The position numbers were made by a program, and so were the translations under genes. Shown here one piece after another: positions 24,356 through 35,713 of a DNA stretch of 64,000 bases; positions within the stretch are counted from its first letter, which is position 1, and each line of letters starts with the position of its first letter. Under the pieces are notes generated by a model that searched no databases, was not told where the DNA came from, and was given only the letters and a program-made list of their open reading frames with translations. This DNA is from Drechslerella dactyloides (Eukaryota; Ascomycota; Orbiliomycetes; Orbiliales; Orbiliaceae). Where the stretch lies: contig JAGTWJ010000017.1 in the NCBI GenBank assembly GCA_020064725.1, positions 868,001-932,000 on the forward strand. The letters are read 5' to 3'.

Positions 24356-27300
24356 TTAGGAGCGAGATGCCTTTTTCGGCGGCTCTATTGCACCCTGGCT
24401 GACTAAATACTGCGCAAGGTCGAAATGCTTCTCGCGCCGTGCGATGGCGAGAGGGCTATAATAGCCGCCTCCCCGGCCCGTGAAATTAACATCTGCCCCA
24501 TAGTCTATAAGATATCGAACAATATCTATGTAGCCTTTAAAACAAGCAGCCTCGAGAGCAGAGCCACGATATCCTCCATGCGCATTAATAGCCGCTCCAC
24601 GGGCTATGAGAGACTTAACAATGCCCAAATTGCCTCCATCACAAGCGGCTTGCAATGCGGTGCCATGGATGTCGTGTATTCGGTCGATATCTGCACCGTG
24701 ATCGATGAGATATTTAGAAATTTCTAGTTTGCCGTATTCACATGCAGTATGAAGCGGACTCTTGTGACGATTATCAGATCGAGTATTGATATCTGCCCCA
24801 TGATCGACAAGATACATAACAGTATCTAGACTCTTGGAACGGCACGCGATTGTAAGGGGAGACTCGTTGTTGTTAGTTTTGGGATTGGCGTCAGCTCCGC
24901 GATCAATCAAGTATCCAACGACATCCAGGCTTTTATTACCACAGGCATGTTGAAGCGGGGTCAAGTCTCCATTCTGAGTGTTAATTTCGGCGCCATGATC
25001 CACGAGATACTCGATATTTTCTCTGCTGCCGTACTTGCAAGCAGCCTGGAGTGGGGTCCAGCCTCCATTCTGAGTGTTGATTTCGGCACCATGACCTACG
25101 AGATATTCGATAATGTCTCTGCTGCGGCTGCCATCTCTGCAAGCAATCTGAAGCGGGGTGGGGTAAACATTTTGGATGTTAATTTCGGCGCCATGATTCA
25201 CGAGATATTTAATCATATCTCGCCGGCTGCGAATGCAAGCATATTGAAGTGGGGTTCGGTAGTCGTTTCGAGCATTAACATCAGCTCCTTGGCTGATAAG
25301 AAATATGACAGTGTCTAAATCCGACTCCTTATCGCAAGCATATTGAAGCGGCGTCATTTTCGTGACCGAAAGGTCAGCACCGGCTCCATGATTGATCAGA
25401 AGTGAAGCGATGTGTGATTTCCCTGCTCTGATAGTATCCATTAACAAGCTATAATCGTTGTCCTGTTGGCTGGCCGTTGCTCCATGGTTAACCAGATACT
25501 TGACAACACCAATATTTCCGTGTTTGCAGGCATGTTGAAGCGGGGTTGAAAGTCCGTTCCGAGGATCAGTGTCAGCGCCGGAGTCAATCAAATATTTGAT
25601 GATATCCGTATCATTTTGCGCGCAAGCGTCCTGGATCGCAGTTCCACTCCCCCGTTTAATAGTCTCTAGATTCGCTTTGTGGCCGACGAGATACTTGACA
25701 AGTGGTAGTGACCTATGTTCAATGGCTTTGTGGAGAGGATTTGACTGAACTCCCCTCGACTGCTGCTGCTGATCAATATCTGCCCCATTCCGAATCAAGT
25801 AATCCAAAGCCAAAAAGTTGGCTGGATGGGAGGCAATGATCCGATAGAATGTTAGAGTACACTCTTCAGCTCTCGTGTGCTCCGGAATACGATCGAGTAT
25901 CAGATCCGGGATGCCCGTATTTTTGGAGCGGCAGGCGTCAAAGAGTGGCGTATGTTGTGTGTCCCCCGGCTGCTGGTGGGCATCCGCACCGTGATCGAGG
26001 AGGAGCTTGATCATATCTATTCTTCCCATTTTCGTTGCAATATGGATTGGCCTGGTTTTCTTTTTTCTGCTTTCCATCGCATTGATTAAAGTGGGGGTCT
26101 CATCTAGCAAGCGCTTTACCAGTGAGATGTTGCCCATCTTGACTGCATCCCAGATCGTGAGGTTCTTATTGGTTATTTGTGGAAATCGAGGAGACTGAGA
26201 TGTATGACGCTTGCGTATGTGTTCTGCCAGGCCCCCTTTTGTCGAAAATCCTATGGAAGCATAGATGCAGTCTTGTTGCTCGCACTTGAAAGGTAGCTCG
26301 TGTTTGCTGACATGTTCATCCCGCTCTTTAGCATTCCGGAACTCTTTTGGACATTCAATAAATTTGCATTTGAATGGGGTTTTCCCGTATGCTTCGGTTA
26401 GAACTTCGGCGCTGACAGTATTTCGAGTTATGCAATTTTCGATGGACATTCTTATTTTGCTGAGGCGGCCTACCGTTTGAGAATAGAGTTAGACATGACT
26501 ATCGCTACAAGGTCGAAACCGCGTCAGTACCTTTGCAAGCGTCTTCCAAAGCCAATACTTCTTCTTTCATCGTCTCAAATGATTTTGAAAGGTCGAGGGT
26601 GTTCGCGTGCGCCAAAGTAATAGAGTTGAATCCAATTAAGCTGGAGAACTGAGACTCGACGAGGTTCATCCATCTGTTGACAAGTTGACCTAAACTGTTT
26701 GAGGATATCTTTTTTGCGTCAATCTCGCGAAGGTGCCAGCCCAGGTTCCGCAAAGCATATTCTGAAAAGGAGTAATCTCCGTTGCATATTGCTGTATCCG
26801 ATGGCTCTTCAGACTCGAAGAGACTTGACGCTAAGTATATGAGGCATACTTCGGCGAAATAACACTCAGGGTCTGACTGGGTTTGCGTTCGGAGATGCTC
26901 GATATAGTACCTGATTTGACGTTAGAATAAAAGTCACGATGTATATACGGACACAAGGGTCATACATACTGACGGGCGGTGGGGTGAACGAAATGAATGG
27001 AACTATTGGGTATAATCTCTATGATAGTTCCGCAAAGCCGTTCAACCTGCGATGTTGCATTCGGGCGCAGACGTCGCTTTCGGAAGTCGATTGTGCTGTC
27101 TCCCGCATTTATGGATAATGCTCCGTTGATTTCCCAGACTTTTAAGGGTGTCCTAGCATAAGTAATCAAGAGGAATATGCGGTTCGCTCCTTTTGCTTCA
27201 CGCTCGCTGAAATTTTTCGAATTGCGGAGGCGGATCCGCTCATACCTAGTTATGTGGAAATTAGCCCTCCTGGTATCATAGCGTTCCGAACTTCATAAAA

Positions 27301-29310
27301 CGGATATACCCTTACGCTTGGAATAGCTCCTGAGGAAGGTTTTTTGGCAATAGCTCCTCTTGTAGATCTTCAATATTCAACTGAGCGAACAAATTCTCCA
27401 TTACTAATTTAGCTAGCAAAAACAACCCTGCTTACTGTTAGCAGCAGCATAATTTACAATGTCCCATACGACGAAGAACTAAGTGAAGACTGACTTTCGA
27501 CGTTGTTGCTCACGGCCGCAATTATTTGATTCGCTTCATCTTCGGAAAGGTCGAATTTATTTCTTATCCTGAGACTCTGTGAACGTATGTAATTTTGGAT
27601 GTCGTCTCGGCTATCTGTTATTAGGATGGGACACCCGATTCGGTTTTCGAATTTGGCGAGGATATATCTGATATCGACCGAGACTTGGGAGCTCAGGAAG
27701 AATTTGATTTTGGAGGCCCTATGAAGGTTATGAGTTTGGTCGATATTCAAGAAAGTTTCCAACAGATATCCCCGTTGGTTAGGTTCGATCTCGTCCACTC
27801 CGTCCACAACGATATATATATTTTCGAGAACGGTGATGACTTTGCGAAAGAGCTCTTGCAGATCCTCAACTCGCCTTAAAGGCACCTGAGTATATCCACT
27901 TCTCTCAGAATCGAAGTAATGCATGATGTCTGGATTCTGATGAATCAGCTGCCAGATAAGTGTTCTGATGATGCTATCGTACGTTGCCGGCTGAATACTG
28001 TCTTCTCTGCAATAAAAATATGCAATTGTGAGGCTTGGGGTGCTCCCGGGTGGATTTGTCGAAGTAGCTGGCTTCGCCGCTTTTAGATGCTCGATTACAT
28101 GCGACGCTAAAACGGTCTTGCCTAAAGTCTCACATCATCACATCAGACACACATTCTGTAGAACCTCAGGGAGGAAAACATACCGGAGCCTGGAATTCCG
28201 TATAGCCAAAACAAAGTCTTGTAGGAAGTTGAATCAACCCAGTCGAGGAATGCTGGCTTTGTAACTAACCATCGTCCAGTGTGAACATAGTCTTTGATGA
28301 TTTCGCGCTGTCGGTCGTGCTCGAACTGGAAATCGGTAGGTGCAGCCCATCTCCGTATGTCTTCCTTGAGCCGATAATGTTCCTGTTTTCGCTGGTTTTT
28401 ACGCTCTGACAGCTCTTCGTCCCAGTGTATTCTTGTTTCATTATAGTGCGCTAACAATCCCTCTTCCATCAAAAGACCTTGATGCCGTCGTAGGTCCTCA
28501 AGTATAAAGTCCAGAGGTTCTTTAAGACCATTCCAAGTAGACTCAAAGATAAGTCTCCATGCTAAAGTAAAACCATAGACCATAACCTGTAAGCACCAAG
28601 AATTGACGACGAAGACCAAAATCGGGGATAGAGGGATTTACAGCTTGCTCTCCGTGTAAATATCTTCATTGCGTACTTGTGAAACTTCAGGATATCTTCT
28701 AAGATAGCACTGATGATCTGCCTGATGCTTAGACTTTCCGGGAAAACGTCGATATATTTTTCAAACTGGGGTAGTCTTTCCGCTATGCTTTCGTATGAGT
28801 CCAGTAGCTTCTCGAACACTTTGATGGCATTTGAGGCTGTCTTGCAAGTTTATTGCTTCTTAGCTCGCCGGCATGATATTTTAGGTGGATGATATGCCTT
28901 ACTTGCAGCAGGAATTTCATCGGCCCCTATATATTTAAGCATTAGTCCCGCATATGTGCATATTTATTATCAGCAGATTCTTGAAGTATATCATGATAAC
29001 GGGTCCAAGATTTGCCTACCCAAACGTATGCGAGCATGGGACTGGTGTTCCCAAAAACCTCTATTACTTTCCCGCAGTCTATCACTCCCTGGACGAAAGG
29101 ATCAATACGGCTGAGGTATCGGTAGGTCTTCGAAGCGAACTGCTTTGTTTGTATATCTTTGATAGCCTTTTGGAGGTCACTGAGGGAGGTATTCTGAATG
29201 GCAGCATGTTGGGCTGGCGTCAAAATGCTTTGAAACTGAAGCAGGCCTTTCCGAAATCCCTCGAAGCCGTCTGGGCTGGAGTTCTGGCTTGTAGCGTTTG
29301 TTAACGACAT
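24356..29310 (-). CDS. NLR-type STAND protein: DUF7708-like, NACHT, C2H2 fingers, ankyrin repeats
   Basis: Nine exons, all in phase: 29020-29310, 28903-28926, 28642-28840, 28184-28561, 27495-28121, 27316-27427, 26970-27245, 26531-26910 and 24356-26469; 1466 residues, no lesion. Residues ~40-170 match the helical N-terminal domain common in fungal NACHT proteins (YRYLSRIDPFVQGVIDCGKV; VFEKLLDSYESIAERLPQFE; KFHKYAMKIFTRR). The NACHT P-loop GIPGSGKT is at 293-300 and the Walker B-like IYIVVDGVDE near 395-405; the winged-helix end IHFVHPTARQYY follows. Two C2H2-like fingers lie at about 797-850, then about 18 ankyrin repeats up to the C-terminus. Such proteins act in fungal non-self recognition and programmed cell death; that role here is inference. 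Exon 2 codes only eight residues (GPMKFLLQ). It diverges from an SNF2 gene. Confidence 0.9.
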
Positions 29311-29939
29311 GTTAAGGCTTTGTACCGATAGCCGTTTACACTAGTCTCGAGACCAGCTGTTACACGGGGTCTAAGAGAAAGTTTTTTGATCCCTTTCGCA
29401 ATGACTAACGTATCGCCATTGGCATTCTTGGCTATCCTGACGCGCAAAGAAGTAGTTGGCGTTGGTCCTGGCGAGAATCACTCGGAAAACGAGAGTCTCC
29501 AGGCCCACGTTTATAAATATGTATGATGGGTGGTCTCGAGATCTCGCAATTTAAACAACGGGACCTAACTGTCAGCGAGGCTCTGGGTCGGGCGCGACGC
29601 AACTCCACCGAGAAAGCCCTGGAGTGAGCCTTCGCGTTCGCTATGTAGATACGCGGACGTGTGGTACTTCTATTGGTCAGATGTTGGGCGCAGTACCATC
29701 CCGTGTGAGGCTATCTATTGCTTGGCACTATCTGGGCCTGGATACCTCGCGACAAAGCTGTGAAATTCGAATATTCAGAACGTTGCCTATGCTTACAATT
29801 TCCTGCCAATGCCAATGCTATACAGTCAAATGCTTATAATAATCTACTGTCTAGTGAAGCTTGATCGGAAGAGCGATAGACAGCTGACAACAGCCGCAAA
29901 TATCGCTCAGTTCTACGACAATTGTACAAAGAATCCGAC
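29311..29939. promoter_or_regulatory. Divergent promoter region of NACHT-ankyrin and SNF2 genes
   Basis: The 629 bp between the two start codons is the only promoter space for both genes. It contains a TTTATAAAT-like string near 29512 and a TGGTCTCGAGATCTCG dyad near 29530. No specific binding site is assigned. Confidence 0.45.
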
Positions 29940-32900
29940 ATGGCGCGAGCTGCGATCAACATAGCAGATTTGCTAGAACTCACGCCTCCAAATAGCTATG
30001 TGCCGAGTAATAGCAGTTTTCTAAAGCGGCCGCATGAATTAACGCTTCCTGAATCGCCAAGCTATCTACCGGAACACGAGTTCAAACGACTGCGCTTCGA
30101 CTCTCATTCGCCAAATACCAAAGTCCTTTCCGATCGCGAGCCACCATCACAGCTGGACGAGCACCAACCGATGGATATAGATGATAATGATGACGGCGAC
30201 GATGTCCATATTCTTGATTACGCAGGTGACTGTTCATCTTGCTCTTTTTCTGGTGCGTTTTCTCCAGAAAGCATGACAGGGTCTAACACTATAGAGCTAA
30301 AAACAAGCCCCCATGATTTAGGAATTAGTACTTTAGGTGCAGACGAGCAGATCTGCTGTGGAATGGTATTATTTGAGGCTAGAACGTGTTGAACTGGGTC
30401 CCACATTATGTTTGGCTAATTCCAAAATATTTGATTCCAGCTTCTAGACTTGAAAGTCTCGCCTCTGAGCTATAAGGGAAAGCCTAGTCTCGAGGACGAG
30501 CAAGGAACTGTCAGCGATCCAACAGCACAGTTTCGTTTGGTGGACTATCAGTCTAATATGTATATCGTTAAAGCCGATACGCCAACGATACCTATTGGAG
30601 TTATCGAGGTAAGAATCCAGGAAGCTTTTCTTGAGGCGCGCAAAGCCATTCAAATGCTCCATATCGAGGGCAGTGGAATCCCCGACTACATTTTCCTTCC
30701 TCGCAACAAGAAGTGGAAGGCGGAGTTATTCGAAGTCTCTGTCAATATCTACAGCCCCAAGAGCGCTGCAGATACAGTTGGACGTATTCTGGGACGAAAT
30801 GGACTTTATTTACAGCCGCCAGATTCTTTGCCAGACGGCATGACATACCATAATCCACACTTCTATTCCATTCAAGGGGAGGTCAATCCGTTACCTAGCT
30901 TAGTGCAACCTCAAACCTCGGCTCAGTCAGTAAGCCTAAAATATGATGAGATTTTCGGAACCGGAACGGCGAACCATATTACGGATTTCACATTGATGGA
31001 AAATGAGATGAAGGATATTTTGGTAACGGAGTTACTAGAGTACGTGAAAGTTCTTAACGCAATGAAACTGGACCTGATATCCTGATGTGTTCCTTATTTC
31101 AGGCACCAGGTGCAAGCTTTGGAATTTATGAGACGCCGTGAATCTGGGAGATGTGCTATCGACGATGGCACGTCGATGTGGTATTTGATAGATTTCATGG
31201 GAAGACGAAAGTTGGTAACATCCATCTATAGCACGCGGCACAGTATGAGGATCCAGCAAATAATTTCTACGCAGGTACGAAAATGCCGTCACAGGGCAAA
31301 GAACCACGATGCTGCCTCCTGAGCAAAAGGGGGGCATTATTGCAGATGAAATGGGCATGGGAAAGACACTCACGGTCTTAAGCTTGATTGCCTCAACCTT
31401 AGAGCACAAGAATCGATTCAGGCAAGCTGAGACGGAAATCGATATCTTTACTATGGATGAAAATGCTCCGAAACAACCAAAAGGGGGTTCCTTAGTAATT
31501 GCCACGCCATCACGTATGTATGGTTACCGAAATTTGCATCAGATTGTGACTGACGCGGATTCGGAATCTGGAAGTTCTCGGGGGATGGAAAGAGGAGATA
31601 GAAAAGTAAGTTGCAAAATGTGCTAGAGCTAATACAGATCCTGACTCTTGTGGTATAGGCACATCCGGCTGAATAGTCTCAAAGTTATTGTCTTCCACGG
31701 CAGTGACAGAACCGTTGACGAGACGACACTATCAGAAGCTGATATCGTTATCACAACCTATAATACAATTGGTGCCGAGTGGGACAAAAGCAAAAGTGTA
31801 CTGCATAAAATTTTGTGGTATAGAGTTGTCCTTGATGAAGGTATCTATCGTATCAACCAACTGGATTCTAAGTTCCTTCTTACTTATTGCATGCAGCACA
31901 TATTATTCGGAACTACAAGACCATTCAATTTCGGGCGGTTTCAGCTTTGGCAGCTGAAAGCCGGTGGTGCATATCCGGGACACCCATCCAAAATGGCCTC
32001 AGTGACTTACAAAGCCTGGTATCTTTCCTACGAGCTCCTTCACAGGAGAATTGCGAATCTTTTTTCCGGGACTTCATCACAGGCCCCCTGAAGAAAGGAA
32101 ACTATTTGGGGGTTGAGAACCTTCGCCGATTAATCAGGAATATATGCATACGCCGGCGCAATAACGCGCTAGAGCTCCCGGAACCTGAAGAAAAATATTT
32201 TAGCGTAGAGCTAAATGTACAGGAGCGAGAAAAATACGAAATAATGAAGGAACAGACGTTAAAAGAAATCGATGCGGCTCTCAAGGGAGCGAGCTGCGGA
32301 GCGGTGTATTTCAAAGTCCTCCAGCTTATCACGAAGCAACGGATACTATGCGACATTGGCACTAACGTTGTGGCATATGAACGTATTGCAGACGAGGCCG
32401 GGCAATGCGAGTCATTTGTGGAGGGCCAGAATGCCGATTGCGCTGAGTGCCACTGTGATATTGGCGTTCTCGATGCGAACAGCGCAACTCTCACACTCTG
32501 CGGTCATTGGATCTGTCGCGATTGCCTGCCAAATTATACCTTATCTATCGGAAAGGGTAAAAGCCGTGCTTGCTCTATCTGTGGCAGAAAGTTACCAGCG
32601 AAGTTTCGGGCAAATGTTCCAAAGAACCAGAAGACTGCACAGTCAAAGAAGCGAATAATGCCACTCTTACATGATATAACTCCCTCTAGCAAGTTTCAAG
32701 CTCTGGTTTCTCAGTTGAACAGTTTGTCGAGTAAAAGGTAAAGTATCAAACCTCTTGAATTGTTGGAAGTGTTCCAACATTGACTGACATATCGGATATA
32801 TGTAGCCTTGTGTTCTCAGTCTGGACAACGACCCTGGATCTCTTAGAGCCCATTTTGAAAAGTAATGGGATACGATACCTGCGCATTGATGGGAGTACAA

Positions 32901-33498
32901 GGCCCCCCAATCGTGAAAAAATAATCTCGTCTTTTCGCACCGACGAAGAGGTGAAGGTTCTCTTAATGACCTTTGGAGTTGGAGCAGTCGGGTACGTAAA
33001 GGCTGAAACTGCTAAAACTGCTGAATACACACAGGCCGGCCCAGGTGTTGTACGACGGTAATATAATGCGGCAACTAACTATCTATTAACCAGATTAAAT
33101 CTCACAGTTGCATCGACCGCCCACCTCCTTGAGCCGCAATGGAACCCCATGATTGAGAAGCAAGCGATCGGACGAGTTTACCGATTGGGACAAGAGAAGC
33201 GCGTGAAAGTGACTCGCTATATTGTAAAGAATTCGATTGAAGAGGTATGGAGGTCTAGTCCGGTTTGTCATATACATTAAGTGCTCGACTGATTGAAATA
33301 CAATATTACAGGACATCTTAGAGAGACAGAGGAAAAAACTCGATGTTGCTGAAATGCATTTGGAAGATAGTAGTCCGATCGAGAATGGTATAGCGGAGAA
33401 GCTTAAGGTAAGTTAATGATCGATTCCATCACACTATCCTCGTCGTAACATCTACTGATGGTATATTGCGAATGTAGGATTTGCGTGCCCTGTTCTAG
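29940..33498 (+). CDS. SNF2-family ATPase with embedded RING finger (Rad5/HLTF/Ris1-like)
   Basis: Eleven exons: 29940-30365, 30441-31039, 31103-31210, 31275-31513, 31575-31605, 31659-31840, 31897-32737, 32806-32991, 33094-33244, 33312-33407, 33478-33498; 959 residues. DNA-dependent ATPase motor, nuclear by family. Motif I GIIADEMGMGKT ends near residue 405; DEAH is at 527-530 (VVLDEAHIIRN); SGTPIQNGLSDL is motif III-like. A C3HC4-type RING (CAECHCDIG, LCGHWICRDC, CSICG) sits at about 709-757, and the second RecA lobe ends with QAIGRVYRLGQ. The RING inside the helicase core suggests ubiquitin-ligase activity, as in Rad5. Exon 5 is only 31 nt. The exon 3 donor is ambiguous (GTTGGT at 31211, or GTATTT at 31181; both keep frame). 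No inactivating change is seen. Confidence 0.88.
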
Positions 33499-33910
33499 GC
33501 TGAAGGCGGACCGTCACTTGGTTGCATACTGCTGCGGCCAAACTGCCAGCATGCTTAAGTGGCAGATCGTACGAGGGCCTGGAGTAGCCTGGAGCTCAAA
33601 AGAGGATAGATGGCTGCCTTTCTTCCGTTTGGTTGAGAAGGCGATAGAGCCATTGGCTGTCTGCTATTTAAACCGCTTCTTCAGACTACCACTTTGAAGT
33701 GGACATGGCCTAATTAAGTCAAACAAGTTAGTCTGATGAATTTACCATGTACTATGCTGTCTATACGAGCGATCTGGAGTAGTTTCTTGACTCTCGCTCT
33801 GGCTTGATATCTCATCGCGAGAGATAAATTTGTATACTACGCTATGAATATATCCATGCAGTGTAGTTTTATAGAAGGCCAAAAGGGCTTGCGATAACGA
33901 ATCTAAATAA
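33499..33910. other. Convergent intergenic region
   Basis: 3' ends of the SNF2 and SET-MYND genes. Only short frames; nothing recognised. Confidence 0.45.
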
Positions 33911-35713
33911 TTACTGAGGATCCGCTTCGCTCTCTCTCACACACCTCGCGCACCGACAACCGCCACCCAAACTACCCATCAGCCATTCCCTCCGCTTCTT
34001 CCAGCTTTCAATCCTTGGGTCCGTATAACAATCTCTCACCTCCTCGCCTGCCTTAACATGCCTCAGAGTCCTAAACTTCATGTCGCTTTGGCACTCCCAA
34101 GCCAGACATGGCTCACAATCGTGATTCACCAAGCTATAGCATAGGTGCAATGCTGCTACCTCCGGCTGCCCGCTTGTCGCATTATGCCGCGCAGACGCTG
34201 TGCCCAGAATTTTCGAGTGGATTGTCAGCGTGTGCCAGATGTCGAAGCTGTGAAGAGAGACCTTGAACGGGTCGACTTCCAGACGTGTGAGGATGTGGAA
34301 GACGGAGAGGATGTTATCCGCGAATGTGAACGGCAGCGTCGGTGGGAGTGCTGGCGGTGGTGGTGGTGGAGAGGATCCGTAAAGGTATTTTACGGGGAGA
34401 AGGGAGAGTGCGTTAACATCTTGTGTCAGCGCCATCGCGAGTGTCCGGAGAAGGAGAAGACTGTATAATGCCTTTGTGGGTGTGCTGGACGATGCTGTAG
34501 CGGAAGCATCGTTGGCAACCGTATGGGAAGTCGTATGCGCGGATTTAAACAGGAAGTCGATGTCGATACCGCAGAGCGCTGGGTGGTACTTTTCCGTCGC
34601 CTCGGATTTACATTCTTCCGAGCAGAACATGACATCGTCGCAATTCTCACATGAGATAGTACTCGTGGGATCCAGTGGGCCGTTGCAGCAGTCGCAAAGA
34701 GGATCGAAGAGACGGTTGTTTACGGTTAATATGCTCCTTTCGCTGAAGACTTGAGTGTCGGCCGGGAGGTCCTTAGTAGCATAAACACCAAGCTGTCGAG
34801 ACGTGCCAGCTACCAGCTTGTCCTGGGATTTAGAATCGGGGATGAGGATTGGTAGCTCTGTTACCTTGACCTCAAAGTTGCCGGAAGAGGCTTCGTGGAC
34901 GAATTTGTTAAGATATTCGACAGTCTCATCGGACGTGCGGTCTGGCTCGAAGGTGTTCCAAGGGTATATTACTCTTTTCGCTTGTCCTTCACGGAGCTGG
35001 TGCTCTGAAGCACCCTTCGATCGGAAAGCTTGAACCTTCTCATCTGCAGCTTCGTATATACGCTTGAACTCCCCATTGTCGGGGTATACTCTGATTGCGG
35101 CATCGGCTTGCTCCCATGCGTCTAACAGGCATCCGATCTCGAGCAAGGATGAGCATATTACTTTCCTCGCAGCGATATCCGTATCTCTAAGGTCTTTCTT
35201 CTCGTCTTCGGACAGCTCATGAATCACTTCGTCTTCTCCGTCGTCTATACCCTCGTCCGTCTTCGGATCATTACCGTTATCATCCGTCGATTCATATGTG
35301 GCGTATGTATCATTCGGTTGTCGCCGGCGGCCCCGCCACGCGACTAGTCCTGCAAAGCCAAACTCGGACTCGTCATGAGCCTCTAGCAGCTCCTGGACGA
35401 GCAGCAGGGCTCTGTAGGCGTCGCCGATAGCTAGATCAGGGTATTCGAGCCTTATGTGCCTAATGGCCCTTTGGTGCCATAAGTCCGGATCATAGGGCGA
35501 GATCGCCAAGGCGTCTGTCAAGAGTTTGCGAGAGCCCAGTGGGTCAGCAGCTAGGCAGGTGCCGGCGTCTTGGACCAGGCGGGCGACCCGCCGTTCAGGT
35601 AGCATTAGGACGAATTGAGAGGGGCGCTCGGGTACTCGGCGAGGAGATATACTGGGGTCGATGGGGTGTGTCGTGGGGAAAGTACATGTATGTACATCGC
35701 AAAGATTTGCCAT
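33911..35713 (-). CDS. SET-MYND domain protein (SMYD-like), 600 residues
   Basis: One uninterrupted exon. The N-terminal part contains helix pairs resembling TPRs (LLTDALAISPYDPDLWHQRA), then an acidic linker. The first SET segment begins near residue 285; a MYND zinc finger at about 340-385 has spaced cysteines CDCCNGPL, CENCDDVMFCSEEC and KYHPALC. The SET core follows, with LVNHDCEPC near residue 533, then GEEVRDCYTD and post-SET cysteines CRCARC. Family members methylate lysine on proteins including histones. The usual NHSCxPN motif is changed to NHDCEPC, so activity is uncertain. A Pro run (SSPPPPPPALPP) lies between the MYND finger and the SET core. It is convergent with the SNF2 gene. 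Confidence 0.85.
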   Translation of the reverse strand: MANLCDVHTCTFPTTHPIDPSISPRRVPERPSQFVLMLPERRVARLVQDAGTCLAADPLGSRKLLTDALAISPYDPDLWHQRAIRHIRLEYPDLAIGDAYRALLLVQELLEAHDESEFGFAGLVAWRGRRRQPNDTYATYESTDDNGNDPKTDEGIDDGEDEVIHELSEDEKKDLRDTDIAARKVICSSLLEIGCLLDAWEQADAAIRVYPDNGEFKRIYEAADEKVQAFRSKGASEHQLREGQAKRVIYPWNTFEPDRTSDETVEYLNKFVHEASSGNFEVKVTELPILIPDSKSQDKLVAGTSRQLGVYATKDLPADTQVFSERSILTVNNRLFDPLCDCCNGPLDPTSTISCENCDDVMFCSEECKSEATEKYHPALCGIDIDFLFKSAHTTSHTVANDASATASSSTPTKALYSLLLLRTLAMALTQDVNALSLLPVKYLYGSSPPPPPPALPPTLPFTFADNILSVFHILTRLEVDPFKVSLHSFDIWHTLTIHSKILGTASARHNATSGQPEVAALHLCYSLVNHDCEPCLAWECQSDMKFRTLRHVKAGEEVRDCYTDPRIESWKKRREWLMGSLGGGCRCARCVRESEADPQ

